Of a DNA stretch of 64,000 nt, positions 25,153 to 35,377 are shown in pieces. The translations under genes were made by a program, and so were the position numbers. The stretch is from JAKAGZ01 sp963783855 (lineage in GTDB: Bacteria; Bacteroidota; Ignavibacteria; Ignavibacteriales; Ignavibacteriaceae). The notes beneath the pieces were generated by a model, which did no database searches, was not told the origin of the DNA, and saw only the letters and a program-made list of their open reading frames with translations. How positions within the stretch are numbered: position 1 is the stretch's first letter; each line of letters opens with the position of its first letter. The DNA is taken from assembly GCA_963783855.1 (NCBI GenBank), contig CAWAPE010000014.1, positions 186,001 through 250,000 on the forward strand, in the 5' to 3' direction.

Positions 25153-27219
25153 TTATTTTTTGATTTCAAATTTATCATCCTTAAGCCCCGTATTAACTTT
25201 AATCGAGCTTACCGAGAAATCAAGAACCTGTTGTCCAATAGATTGTTTTAGCTTGAATGGATACATCACGCCGTCAACATTTCTGTAATCAGAATATTCT
25301 GTTTCTCTTGTGAATGTACCCTGCGGAACAGTAACTTGTTTACTGTCTTTGACCTTTAGACCAGAACTTGTGTCAAAATATTCAACCCAGGTTTTGCCAT
25401 CCGGTAGAGACATTTCAACTTTATAGGCATCTTTACCGTTTACTTTTTCAACTTTGTCCAGCTTCGAATTTACTTTTACGGAATCAATTATGAAAAGCGG
25501 GTGAATCAAAGCTTCGTATTTCATGTTCTCAAGTGCGCTTCCCGTTATTTCCTGCGTATTTTCTCCAACGGCCATTACACCTTTTTTTCCGTCGAAATAA
25601 ACGTCCTGTTTCATTACGCCAGCGTCCATTTCCTGCTTCATTTTATTGGGCGCTTTTTGGTAAATCATCATGGTTATATTCATACCCTGCACAGATCCAC
25701 GCATAATAGTGGTTTTGTCTTGAACTTTTTCAAGATTGGCTTTTCCGCCGAGAGCATTTAGGTATTTGTTTATTACGTCTTTTGCAGTAATTCCTTCGGG
25801 TGCTTTGTTTTTTGTTGTATCGACTTTATCACCGAATCTGTCATACAAAGTGATAGGTCCGAATTGCTTTAATCCGCTTTCAACATCAGAAACTTTTCCT
25901 ACAACAAGTACATAAGCATTATCTGGTTTGATATATTTTTTAGCAGCTTCCATAACATCTGCAGAAGTAACAGTTGATATATTTTTCAGATAATTCAGGT
26001 AGTAATCCTTAGGTAGATTGTAGCGTGCAATATTTAAAGCAAAATTTGCGATGGTCTGTGGCTGCTCAAGTGCGATTGCAAAGTTACCTGTCAAATAATT
26101 TTTAGCAGTTTGTAATTCTGAATCAGGCACTGTTTCAGTTCTTATCCTGTTCATTTCGTAAAGTATTTGTGTTATAGAACTGTCAGTAACTGAATTGCGT
26201 ACTTCAGCGTTTGCGATAAAACTTCCAATGATTTTATCCTGTGAAAGGGAAGAATAGGCTCCGTAAGTATAGGAATGTTTTTCTCTTAAGTTTTCAAACA
26301 ACCTGAACACACCACCGCCGAGAATAGTGTTTGTAACCTTTGCCTTTATCAGGTCAGGATCACCACGTTTCAGTTGAACCGGATAACCTACTTCCACTAC
26401 TGATTGTACTGAATTTGGGCGGTCAACTAATGCCACTTTACGTTCGGTGGGTGCCTGTGGCGTCTTATACTTGAATTCAGGAACTACTTTCTTTGTCCAG
26501 GATCCAAAATATTTTTCTACCAGAGGCTTGGCTTCGTCCAGTGTAATGTCACCAACAATTGCCAAATAGGAAATATTAGGAGCAAAAAAAGTTGAGTAAT
26601 AATCTTTGCATTTTTTAAGAGTAATACTTTCAACAGTTTGTTCAGTTTCTACTTCACCATATGGGTGGTTTTTGCCGTATAAAAGAGCACTTTCAACAGT
26701 TGCCGCAATGGCGCTCGGGTCATCTTTCTGAGCAGCCAGTCCGGATTGCATTCTCTTTTTGATTTTATCAAGCTCAGTCTGTTTAAAATCTGAATTCAGT
26801 ACAATATCAGACATAATGCTTAATAATTTTTCTGTATGGTCTTTAAGCGACATTGCAAAAATACCAGATGAGGAGGTTGAAAGAGTTGCCCCTATAAAAT
26901 CAATCTCCTGGTCAAGTTGATCTTTGGTTTTTGTTTTTGTTCCGGTTCTTAAAAGATTTCCAGTAGCTTCCAGGTAACCTGATTGATCTCCTTCGAGAAT
27001 AGGATCTCTATTTATTACCAGAGAATAGGCTACTCTAGGGAGTTTGTGGTTTTCAACAACAAATACTTTAAGTCCGTTTGGAAGCTCAAAAGATTCATAT
27101 TTGCCAAGATTAATTTCAGGTGCCGGTCCGGCTTCTGGTTCCTTTGATCTGTCTACCTGTGCGAAAGAAGGAACTGCAAAGACGAATAATAATATGAGCG
27201 TTAATATTCTGTTTTTCAT
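25153..27219 (-). CDS. Inactive-type M16 peptidase subunit fused to a LolA-like domain
   Basis: I place the start at the ATG at 27219 (MKNRILTLILL), because AAGGAGGG precedes it and the paired gene ends one base before. A longer reading frame to 27273 would overlap that gene. A signal peptide ending near SFAQ is visible. Two M16-type domains follow, but the zinc motif is absent: the position reads GYLEATGNLL. The last 200 residues look like an outer-membrane lipoprotein-sorting (LolA-like) domain. It probably forms a heterodimer with the active subunit in the periplasm. Confidence 0.88.
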   Translation of the reverse strand: MKNRILTLILLFVFAVPSFAQVDRSKEPEAGPAPEINLGKYESFELPNGLKVFVVENHKLPRVAYSLVINRDPILEGDQSGYLEATGNLLRTGTKTKTKDQLDQEIDFIGATLSTSSSGIFAMSLKDHTEKLLSIMSDIVLNSDFKQTELDKIKKRMQSGLAAQKDDPSAIAATVESALLYGKNHPYGEVETEQTVESITLKKCKDYYSTFFAPNISYLAIVGDITLDEAKPLVEKYFGSWTKKVVPEFKYKTPQAPTERKVALVDRPNSVQSVVEVGYPVQLKRGDPDLIKAKVTNTILGGGVFRLFENLREKHSYTYGAYSSLSQDKIIGSFIANAEVRNSVTDSSITQILYEMNRIRTETVPDSELQTAKNYLTGNFAIALEQPQTIANFALNIARYNLPKDYYLNYLKNISTVTSADVMEAAKKYIKPDNAYVLVVGKVSDVESGLKQFGPITLYDRFGDKVDTTKNKAPEGITAKDVINKYLNALGGKANLEKVQDKTTIMRGSVQGMNITMMIYQKAPNKMKQEMDAGVMKQDVYFDGKKGVMAVGENTQEITGSALENMKYEALIHPLFIIDSVKVNSKLDKVEKVNGKDAYKVEMSLPDGKTWVEYFDTSSGLKVKDSKQVTVPQGTFTRETEYSDYRNVDGVMYPFKLKQSIGQQVLDFSVSSIKVNTGLKDDKFEIKK

Positions 27220-27220
27220 C

Positions 27221-28564
27221 TTATTTACCCTCCTTCTTTGGTTCTGCCGATTTCGGCAGGTAATACAACACAACCCTGTTATTATTTGTTAAGTATTTAT
27301 CAGCCACACGTTTAATATCTTCACGCGTTACTTTCATAAAACGATCAATCTCTGTGTTTATTAAATCTGTGTTACCAAAGAAAACATAATATTGTGCAAG
27401 ATTTTCAGCAACCCCTGCATCGGTAGCATTCTGGCTTACAAAATTATTTTTAACCTGGTTTCTTATTTTCTGAAACTCTTCTTCAGAAATTAAATTCTTT
27501 TTAACTTTATCCAGTTCTGTCTGCATAGAAGCTTCAAGATCATTTGCTTTTACACCCGCATTACAAATACCGTATGAAATAAATAAACCGGCATCTTCAA
27601 GAGCAAACGGGAAAGAGCCTACATTAATTGCTTTTTGTTCTTTATCAACTACTGCCTTATAAAGCCTTGAACTTTGTCCTGTTGATAAAATAGTTGTTAG
27701 CATATTTAAAGCATAATAATCAGGAGTTCCCTGTGCAGGGATGTGGTATGCCTGTAAAACAAGAGGGAGTTGTATGTTATCATAAACAGTATCCCTTACC
27801 TCTGCTTTTTGTGCCTGTATCTTAAAATCAGGGCGATAGATTTTTTCCGGCCCTTTTGGTATGCCCGCAAAATATTCAGCTATTTCTTTCTTGGCCTGGT
27901 TAATGTCTATATCGCCTGCAATTGAAAGTGTAACATTTTGAGGAACATAATATTCTTTATAAAAATTTCTAAATTCTGCTATTGTTGCTTTATCAATATA
28001 TTGTGCAGATCCAATCGGCATCCATTCATAGGGTGTACCTTTAAATGCTCTTTTAAATGTTTCTTCTAAAACAGAGCCATATGGCTGGTTGTCATAACGC
28101 TGATGTCTTTCTTCGATGACTACTTTGCGTTGTGTTTCAACTCCAACGGAGTCTATTTTAAGATGAAGTAATCTTTCTGATTCGAGCCACAGCCCAAGTT
28201 TCAACTGGTTTGAAGGAAGAATTTCATAAAAGAAAGTTCTGTCGAAAGAGGTGTTCGCGTTCAATTGCCCGCCTGCATTCTGAACAATTTTAAAATATTG
28301 TTCGCGCGGAATGTTTGGCGATCCTTCAAACATTAAATGTTCAAAGAAATGTGCAAACCCGGTTCTATCAGATTTTTCATTTTTTGAACCGACGTGATAC
28401 ATCATAGTAACAGCTACAATTGGAGTGGTGTTATCTTTGTGTAAAATTACGTGCATACCATTGTCAAGATTGTATTCAGTAAAATTGATTTTGTTTTGTG
28501 CAAAGCCTGCTGCAACGAAAACAAAAAGCAATACAATCATAGAGATGAGTTTTTGTTTCATCAT
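27221..28564 (-). CDS. Zinc-dependent M16B peptidase, active subunit
   Basis: The protease motif HFFEH (residues 72-76, HxxEH) is intact and the downstream Glu segment is present. The start is placed at the ATG at 28564 (MMKQKL) because AAAGGAT lies just upstream; 17 extra in-frame codons before it show no signal. A signal peptide ends near AGFAQ, so the protein is exported. The length of about 448 fits two M16 domains. Its stop is one base from the start of the inactive subunit, which fits the known paired M16B heterodimers. Confidence 0.92.
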   Translation of the reverse strand: MMKQKLISMIVLLFVFVAAGFAQNKINFTEYNLDNGMHVILHKDNTTPIVAVTMMYHVGSKNEKSDRTGFAHFFEHLMFEGSPNIPREQYFKIVQNAGGQLNANTSFDRTFFYEILPSNQLKLGLWLESERLLHLKIDSVGVETQRKVVIEERHQRYDNQPYGSVLEETFKRAFKGTPYEWMPIGSAQYIDKATIAEFRNFYKEYYVPQNVTLSIAGDIDINQAKKEIAEYFAGIPKGPEKIYRPDFKIQAQKAEVRDTVYDNIQLPLVLQAYHIPAQGTPDYYALNMLTTILSTGQSSRLYKAVVDKEQKAINVGSFPFALEDAGLFISYGICNAGVKANDLEASMQTELDKVKKNLISEEEFQKIRNQVKNNFVSQNATDAGVAENLAQYYVFFGNTDLINTEIDRFMKVTREDIKRVADKYLTNNNRVVLYYLPKSAEPKKEGK

Positions 28565-28771
28565 TATATCCTTTTGAGTTAGAAAAATAATGCTCTGATT
28601 GTGCAAAATAAGCATTTTCGGGTTCTGTTAAAGTCCCCAAATCGAGCCAGTAGAACTACTAACATATAAAAACATTGTAAAAAAACATATATATAAAGAG
28701 AAATTTGTTAATAAAGTTAAATTGTAGTTATGTTTGATATGCATATATAAAAGAACATGTAGAATTTCCGA

Positions 28772-30106
28772 ATGAAAAATATACTGGTTTTGGGTGCAGG
28801 TAGAACCTCAGCCCCCCTGATCGATTACCTTTTGAGAAACTCAGCAGCAGAAGACTGGTTTATAACAGTAGCAGACTATTCTCTTCCCCTCGCACAGGAT
28901 AAAGTTAAAAATCATCCAAATGGAAGAGCAATGCAGTTTAATGTCCTTGACGATTTCCAGAGAGAAAAGGAGATATCTTCAGCAAGCCTTGTCATTTCAA
29001 TTTTACCAGCAACACTGCATATTAAAGCTGCGGAACAATGTATAAAATCAAAAAAACATTTCCTGAGCGCTTCTTATACTTCGGATGAAATATATGAATT
29101 GAACAACGACGCAAAAAGTAATGACCTGATATTTTTAAATGAAATGGGTGTTGATCCCGGTATTGATCATATGGATGCTAAATACCTGATTGATAAAATA
29201 AATGAGCAGGGCGGTGATATTATATCTTTCAAATCATACGGTGGTGGACTAGTTTCACCCCAAAGTGATGACAATCCGTGGGGATATAAATTTACCTGGA
29301 GCCCGATGAATGTAGTTAATGCAGGGAAAGCAGGAGGCAGGTATTTAAGAGATGGAAAAGAAGTTAATGTTTCTTATAAGAATATTTTTCTGGATACTGA
29401 AGTTGTCGAAGTTCCCGGCCTTGGTAATTTCGAATCATACCCTAACAGGGACGCATTAAAATATCTGAAAAAATATTCTATTGAAAATGTTAAAAACATT
29501 TATCGTGGTTCACTTCGTAAACCTGGATTCTGTAAGGCGTGGGATGCTATTATTAAAATCGGGCTGACAGATTCAGAAAAAATATTCCCGGAATCTGATA
29601 AAATGAGTTATAAAGATTGGATGGGGAAATTTATTCCTGAAGTTAAAAACAAATCTGATGAAGAAAATCTTAGTAGTTTTTTTAATGGTCAGGCTGATTC
29701 TGATGTAATGGAAAAATTAATGTGGCTTGATCTTTTTAACGATCATAATATAAATGTAAAAAATGCTTCATCAGCACAAATACTTCAGGAATTACTCGAA
29801 TCGAAATGGGATTTTAAAGATGATGACAGCGATATGACAATTCTTCAAACTTCAATTGATTATGAATTAAACTCACAAAAGAAAAGACTTACTTCTTCTC
29901 TGATTGTAAACGGTTACGAAAGTAATTTCACTGCAATGTCGCGTACTGTTGGACTTCCCCTTGGTATTGCGGCCAAATTAATTCTGCAAAATAAAATTAA
30001 AGAGAGGGGAGTAATAATTCCTGTACACAAAGATATTTATGAACCGGTTCTGAAAGAATTGAGGGAGCTTGGGATTGCATTTAAAGAGGAAATGAAACAA
30101 CTATAA
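28772..30106 (+). CDS. Saccharopine dehydrogenase (glutamate-forming, LYS9-like)
   Basis: The N-terminal Rossmann motif is LVLGAGRTSAPLIDYL. The substrate domain has NEMGVDPGIDHMDA and GGGLVSPQSDDNPWGYKF, which match the C-terminal half of the animal/plant bifunctional lysine-catabolic enzyme and yeast LYS9. It should oxidise saccharopine to glutamate and aminoadipate semialdehyde. The matching first enzyme, lysine-ketoglutarate reductase, is encoded at 31310-32668 on the opposite strand. The 444-residue length is normal. Confidence 0.88.
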   Translation: MKNILVLGAGRTSAPLIDYLLRNSAAEDWFITVADYSLPLAQDKVKNHPNGRAMQFNVLDDFQREKEISSASLVISILPATLHIKAAEQCIKSKKHFLSASYTSDEIYELNNDAKSNDLIFLNEMGVDPGIDHMDAKYLIDKINEQGGDIISFKSYGGGLVSPQSDDNPWGYKFTWSPMNVVNAGKAGGRYLRDGKEVNVSYKNIFLDTEVVEVPGLGNFESYPNRDALKYLKKYSIENVKNIYRGSLRKPGFCKAWDAIIKIGLTDSEKIFPESDKMSYKDWMGKFIPEVKNKSDEENLSSFFNGQADSDVMEKLMWLDLFNDHNINVKNASSAQILQELLESKWDFKDDDSDMTILQTSIDYELNSQKKRLTSSLIVNGYESNFTAMSRTVGLPLGIAAKLILQNKIKERGVIIPVHKDIYEPVLKELRELGIAFKEEMKQL

Positions 30107-30155
30107 AAGAATTCCTCGCCGGTCACAAATTTTTCAGTTTAAAATTAAAATTTCG

Positions 30156-31148
30156 TTAACCCGGGTTTCCATCCATAACTCCGGCGGGAGTATTTGATCG
30201 TATAGGTTTGAGAGATTTTAAAAATTTATAAAGAGCCTTCAAGTCTCTATCACTCATACGACTGAAAACTCCCCACGGCATTGGGGAACCGGTAATTATT
30301 CTGCCCTGGCGGAATCTTCTAATAAAATCCTCCTCTGTCCAGAAATAAATTCTTCCTGTTTCTTTATCGGGAGTTAAATTTGCGCTTATTATATGCTTGC
30401 CTTTAATTATCTGGGAGTTTTCATCCAACATCTCAAAACTCATCTTTCCTGCATAATCCGGTCCGATAAAAGCACCGGTATTCATGTCTCTTTCTGTATG
30501 GCATCCCCTGCAGTTTGCGACACTGCCAGCAAGGTAACCTCCATATTCAGCGGTTGAATCAGGTTCCGGCGATGTAGGAACATTGGCGTCTCCCATTGGC
30601 TTTATCATTCCGAAGGCTTTAACTATCTTTCCTAAAAAATTCCATTCATGTTCTTTGACAGGATTATTAACAGGGGGCACGGTACGCAAATAGGAAATGA
30701 TAGCAGTAAGATCTTTATCACTAATGTCATAAAAAGGCATAAAGTCCATCAGGGCTTTACCGTTTTTCTTTATTCCATATCTTAATGTCCTTGCTATTTC
30801 ACCATCGGTGTAAGTCCCAATCCCCGTTTCTTTATCTGATGTAATATTTGGAGTATAAATATTACCTATTGGGAGGTTAAAAACATTTCCGCCTTTTAAC
30901 GCTACAATTTCGCCTGCTTCCACTAGTTTGTGTTCACTGGAGGGCGCGTGGCAGTCGACACAATGTGCCGGGCCGTATATCAGGTATTTCCCACGGGCAA
31001 TTACTGAAGAATCTGTACTGGCGGTGAGTTCAGGGTAAGGTGCATTATATGTAGCATCGGATTTAACTAACGCATAAACAATAAACAAGATAATTATTGT
31101 AATTGCACTTAGGGCGAACCATTTTAGCGCCTTTAGGAATTTTTTCAT
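30156..31148 (-). CDS. Membrane-anchored dihaem cytochrome c
   Basis: An N-terminal membrane segment (about residues 10-30) anchors the protein, and two class I cytochrome c domains follow with haem motifs CVDCH and CRGCH. Likely Met ligands lie near FMPFYD and SPMPWG. The arrangement resembles the cytochrome c subunits of membrane alcohol/aldehyde dehydrogenases, but no such dehydrogenase gene is beside it. It sits between the two saccharopine-pathway genes; a functional link to them is not evident. Confidence 0.88.
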   Translation of the reverse strand: MKKFLKALKWFALSAITIIILFIVYALVKSDATYNAPYPELTASTDSSVIARGKYLIYGPAHCVDCHAPSSEHKLVEAGEIVALKGGNVFNLPIGNIYTPNITSDKETGIGTYTDGEIARTLRYGIKKNGKALMDFMPFYDISDKDLTAIISYLRTVPPVNNPVKEHEWNFLGKIVKAFGMIKPMGDANVPTSPEPDSTAEYGGYLAGSVANCRGCHTERDMNTGAFIGPDYAGKMSFEMLDENSQIIKGKHIISANLTPDKETGRIYFWTEEDFIRRFRQGRIITGSPMPWGVFSRMSDRDLKALYKFLKSLKPIRSNTPAGVMDGNPG

Positions 31149-31309
31149 AAAAGTAATTCCTCGAAATTATTATTTTTTGTTTCTGGTAAAGAATTCTTGT
31201 AATAGTTACGTGGTAATGAATAGATAAATGTAAGGATGACAAAAGAATTTTCAAAATGATTTATGCAGATTATCAGAATTAAAATATTTATAATAGGTAA
31301 AATGAAAAG

Positions 31310-32668
31310 TTATACACCGATGTATTCCTTCATATATTCAAACTCTTTGGTAAACTTTCCCTTCCACATTATTACCCCTTTTTTTATTTTGGGCGGGAGA
31401 CCTGAGTCACTCATACTTCCCTTGTAATTCGCATTAGTTATTTGCTTGAGAAACGGGAAAAGATCTTTGCTGAATTGCTCGGATGCATCGGCAGAAAATT
31501 CACATGGAAGATTTGTTACAGCCATTACAGCAATTCCTTCCCCGTCAAAACCATCTCGAAGAGTTTCAGCGTAAGGATCATAAATATAAACCGGGTTATC
31601 TATCCACGTTTCTTTTGAAAATTCAATGCAACCGTTAGGGTCGCAGGTTATATCTCCAATGGCTATTAATGTTTTATGATACTGATAGGTTTTTTTCATC
31701 AATTCATTTGAAAGCGCACGTGGATATTTGGAAGACCAGGCAATACAATTCATTAAGATAGAAACATAAGGAAGAATATTATCGAGGTTCGATTCATAAG
31801 ATTCCGGATTCATCATATAATGGCGTTCTTTTTCCATTACATTAAGTTTTGAATATTCTTCAGCATCCATCTGTTGCCCGGGTTTTAATCTGAAAATTTC
31901 CGACTTCCTTAATACAAGCTTATAAATTCTTTTACGGGAACCGAGAGAAAACACTTCCGGCAACTGACTAAGAGAAATTGTTTCAACTGGCAGGAGGTTG
32001 TAAATTTCCTGGGCACCGTAACTGGTTTTTCCTTTTCCTAAAAACACTGTGATTATAGGTGGAAGATCTTCTGGTGTACCGTATTTTTGAATAACCTGTC
32101 TGGTTTCCTTTAAGATTTTAATTATGTGATCCAGATCGTCTCCTTCAATTGCCTGCGGTATTTTTTCAAAAGGATTTTTTATCCCGTTTCTTTTTAGCTT
32201 TTCCCCGAAAGTCCATAGCGTATCTACCATTCCCGCATATCCGGCGTTATAAGTAAAAGCAGTTACAAGTCTCTGATCTTTTTCATTTCTTATTAATTCA
32301 TAATCAATTAATGTTGCCCTGTTTTCGACGTAGGATTTCAAAATCTGTCGGTTTTTTAATTGCCCTTTATGTGTATGGGAAAAGCAATAATAAGCCTTGT
32401 CGGGCATAATTTTTTTTGCCCCGATTTCTTTTAGTCCGATTATCACATCTGCTTTTGAAATATCTTCAGTAATTTCGGCGCCTACTTTCCTGTACCGGGA
32501 GTCATGGAATGCCCGTTTCAAGTCACCCGTTTCGGGGCTTACAGAAGGCTGAACTAAAATTTTGTTTCCCCATTCAATTATGTGCTTTGCGTATGACGGA
32601 GTAATCGCAACACGCTTTTCGCCGCGCTTTCGGGAACCCTCTCTTCTTATTGCGATTATGTTTTTCAT
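31310..32668 (-). CDS. Lysine-ketoglutarate reductase-like protein (saccharopine-forming)
   Basis: The sequence begins IAIRREGSRKRGEKRVAITP and has the VLIQPS-like segment ILVQPSVS, FSHTHKGQL and TLIDYE, all features of the N-terminal AlaDH/PNT-like domain of the bifunctional AASS enzyme. It should join lysine and 2-oxoglutarate to form saccharopine using NAD(P)H. The length of 452 matches a stand-alone first half. Together with the gene at 28772-30106 it would give lysine breakdown by the saccharopine route, which is uncommon in bacteria. Confidence 0.85.
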   Translation of the reverse strand: MKNIIAIRREGSRKRGEKRVAITPSYAKHIIEWGNKILVQPSVSPETGDLKRAFHDSRYRKVGAEITEDISKADVIIGLKEIGAKKIMPDKAYYCFSHTHKGQLKNRQILKSYVENRATLIDYELIRNEKDQRLVTAFTYNAGYAGMVDTLWTFGEKLKRNGIKNPFEKIPQAIEGDDLDHIIKILKETRQVIQKYGTPEDLPPIITVFLGKGKTSYGAQEIYNLLPVETISLSQLPEVFSLGSRKRIYKLVLRKSEIFRLKPGQQMDAEEYSKLNVMEKERHYMMNPESYESNLDNILPYVSILMNCIAWSSKYPRALSNELMKKTYQYHKTLIAIGDITCDPNGCIEFSKETWIDNPVYIYDPYAETLRDGFDGEGIAVMAVTNLPCEFSADASEQFSKDLFPFLKQITNANYKGSMSDSGLPPKIKKGVIMWKGKFTKEFEYMKEYIGV

Positions 32669-32911
32669 ATATGATTTAGTTAATAATTATTAACGCGGTT
32701 TTCCAATTGAATTTTTAAGATAAGCAAAATGAGGGAAAGTTAGAATTATTACAAAGTAAATTCTCGTACTATAATTTATTGCAAATTTGCAGGTAAAAAT
32801 TTTATAGAATTACCAATTCCGCCTATCCTTTCTTCCTTTGATGAAATTGCTATATTCCCTATAATTAGGGTGCAAATCAAACAAATTTCCGGTTAATCTT
32901 CAGCGGAGAGT

Positions 32912-35317
32912 ATGAAAGTATTTCTTTTAATTATAGTCTTTTCTACACTGATTAATGCACAACAGTTTTTTATCAGTGGAAAAGTTTTTGATTCATCGAC
33001 AAATCAATCTCTCAGTTTTACTAATATCAGGGTAGCGGGAACAACATATGGTACCGCCGCTAATAAAAATGGAGAGTACGAACTTAAAGCAAGGCCCGGC
33101 AATTATACGCTTGTTGCATCTTTCATTGGCTATAAATCGGATACAATCTCAGTTAATGTAGATAAAAATATATACAGTCTTAATTTCTATTTGAAGCGGA
33201 CCGAAATCTCACTCCCCGAAATCACTATCACTCCAGGTGAAGATCCGGCAATAAGAATTATCCGAAACGCAATTAAAAGAAAAAAAGAAAGGAATAAAAA
33301 ACTTTCCAGTTATGAATATGAAGCTTATACCAAAGCAGTCTTAAAAACCGAGGATGATCTTAATATGAAAGGAAGAAAATTCAATCTTTCAATCGGTGGA
33401 AAAGATACTACTCAACTGAAAATATCTGCAATAATTGAAAACCAGAGCAAGGGATATTTCAAAAGGCCAGATAATTATAAAGAAGTAATTCTTGCCAGGA
33501 AACAAAGTGCTAATCTTCCACCAACGCTAAATATTTTTACTGGAGGAAGGCAAATTGAAAATTTTTACGAAAACAGAGTGAGCGTAACAAGCAATAGTTT
33601 GCCCGGTCCATTAGCAGATAATGCGTTAAATTATTATAAGTATTACCTGAAAAACATTTCTGCAATAAATGATCAGTCTGTATATGAAATATTTATGATG
33701 CCATTGGTTAGAAGCAATCCCGGTTTTGAGGGGGATGTATATATAACTGATGGAAGCTATGATCTTTTAAAAGTCGATCTGACGTTAAACAATGCAGCGA
33801 ATGTTGGGGGTATTTTTGATACAATAAAGGTGGTCCAACAGTTTTCGGTTTTTAATGATTCAATTTCAATGCCCATTGATTACCACCTGCTGGTAGGGAT
33901 CGATTATCTTGGGCTGGTAAAATTTGGATTTGAAGTAAATTCCATTCTTTACAATTTTAAAATTAATCCCCCTATTGATGATTCATTTTTTAGCAAAGCA
34001 GTAGTTACAGTATTGCCCGATGCAGATAAAAAAGATTCGTTGTTTTGGAACGAAACACAGACTATTCCTAACACAACAGACGAACAGAAAGCTTATTCCC
34101 GAATTGATAGTCTAAGTAATATAACGGAAAGTTTTGGTGAAAGATTTTCTCTTTTGTCCTCCAGCATAAATTTTTCCGATCATTTCTCTACAAGCGGACC
34201 CTTGTCAATATACCATTTTAACAGAGTAGAAGGACATGCGGCAGATTTCGGGTTAAATTTTTACGATCTGGATAGCAGGCGTTTATATTCTGACATAAAT
34301 TTCTCCTATGGCTTTTCCGACAAAAAAGTTAAATCTGAAATTAATGTGCGATACCTGCTTGGTGATTACAGAACCTGGAGAATTAATTTTGATGCTTATA
34401 ATAAAATGAAAGTCTTATTTGCTGCATCGGATGTATATAAAAAATTAACTTCAACATTGATAGCTCTTTTCTTAAAAGATGATTTCCGGGATTATTATTA
34501 TTCAAGAGGCTTTAATGTTGAAGTAAGTGGTGAAGTTTTACCCGTTCTTAATTTGAGCGCTGGCTTTCTTAATACAACCGACAATAATGCATTTAGAAAT
34601 ACATCTATATCTGTCTTCAATACAAAACGCTCTTACAGAGATAATCCCCCGATATATGAGACAAAAATAAATGCTTTCACAGCAGGATTCAGGCTGGACT
34701 TCAGGGATTATATTGAAGACGGTTTATTCAGAAGAAGAACTTCATTTGGTAAATCGTATATAATTTTTTCAGGTGATCTTACATATTCCAACAGAAATAT
34801 TCTTAATTCAGGTGAAAGTTTTACTAAATACGAACTTTCTGCTTTTGGCAGGTTAAATTCTTTTAAATCTACATCTTTAAGGTATAAAATTTACGGTATG
34901 TATAATAATGGTAAACTGCCCCTGCAGTTTATGTATGCTCTTCCCGCAGATATAAATTTTATGTCCCATAGTTTTACATTTCGCACACTTGATTATAACG
35001 AGATTACAGGAGACAGGGTAGTAACATTAAATCTTGATTATAATTTCGGGACAGAAATTTTCAGGTTATTAAATATTCCGGGTTTTAAGGATTGGGACAT
35101 TACAATGAATGCGTTTTTCGACGCAGCCTATTCAGACATTTCTCCCGAAGCCGCATCCATACTTCCTCACCCGGTTAATACATTTAACAGCACGTTTTAT
35201 GAAATAGGGTTCGGCCTGGCTCATGCGCTGATTCCTATAAGAATTGAATTTGCTTGGAAGTTGAATCACAGGGGAGAAAATAATTTTAAAGTCGGTTTTA
35301 ATATAAATATCCTTTAA
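32912..35317 (+). CDS. DUF5686 outer-membrane protein with CarboxypepD_reg-like domain
   Basis: A signal peptide (residues 1-16, ending at INAQ) is followed by a carboxypeptidase-regulatory-like beta-sandwich (about 20-110) with the usual YELKARPGNYTLVASFIGY pattern. A long region of beta-strand-rich sequence then runs to the C-terminus, which ends in an aromatic/hydrophobic strand (FKVGFNINIL), as in outer-membrane barrels. The architecture and 801-residue length fit the DUF5686 family of Bacteroidota-type bacteria. The function is unknown; no TonB box or plug is clear. Confidence 0.85.
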   Translation: MKVFLLIIVFSTLINAQQFFISGKVFDSSTNQSLSFTNIRVAGTTYGTAANKNGEYELKARPGNYTLVASFIGYKSDTISVNVDKNIYSLNFYLKRTEISLPEITITPGEDPAIRIIRNAIKRKKERNKKLSSYEYEAYTKAVLKTEDDLNMKGRKFNLSIGGKDTTQLKISAIIENQSKGYFKRPDNYKEVILARKQSANLPPTLNIFTGGRQIENFYENRVSVTSNSLPGPLADNALNYYKYYLKNISAINDQSVYEIFMMPLVRSNPGFEGDVYITDGSYDLLKVDLTLNNAANVGGIFDTIKVVQQFSVFNDSISMPIDYHLLVGIDYLGLVKFGFEVNSILYNFKINPPIDDSFFSKAVVTVLPDADKKDSLFWNETQTIPNTTDEQKAYSRIDSLSNITESFGERFSLLSSSINFSDHFSTSGPLSIYHFNRVEGHAADFGLNFYDLDSRRLYSDINFSYGFSDKKVKSEINVRYLLGDYRTWRINFDAYNKMKVLFAASDVYKKLTSTLIALFLKDDFRDYYYSRGFNVEVSGEVLPVLNLSAGFLNTTDNNAFRNTSISVFNTKRSYRDNPPIYETKINAFTAGFRLDFRDYIEDGLFRRRTSFGKSYIIFSGDLTYSNRNILNSGESFTKYELSAFGRLNSFKSTSLRYKIYGMYNNGKLPLQFMYALPADINFMSHSFTFRTLDYNEITGDRVVTLNLDYNFGTEIFRLLNIPGFKDWDITMNAFFDAAYSDISPEAASILPHPVNTFNSTFYEIGFGLAHALIPIRIEFAWKLNHRGENNFKVGFNINIL

Positions 35318-35346
35318 AATAAAAAAGCGCTCTGAAAAGAGCGCTT
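35316..35346 (-). terminator. Rho-independent terminator of the RRM protein gene
   Basis: On the minus strand AAGCGCTCT pairs with AGAGCGCTT over a four-base loop and is followed by TTTTATTTTA. It lies 32 bases past the stop of the RRM gene and touches the end of the convergent DUF5686 gene. Confidence 0.88.
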
Positions 35347-35377
35347 AGGAATTGCAAGTATACCAAAAATTTATTTT

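Noticed and set aside
27220..27273. Extended N-terminus of the inactive M16 subunit
   Set aside because: The extra residues are Cys/Arg-rich, overlap the paired gene and lie upstream of a good ribosome site and signal peptide.
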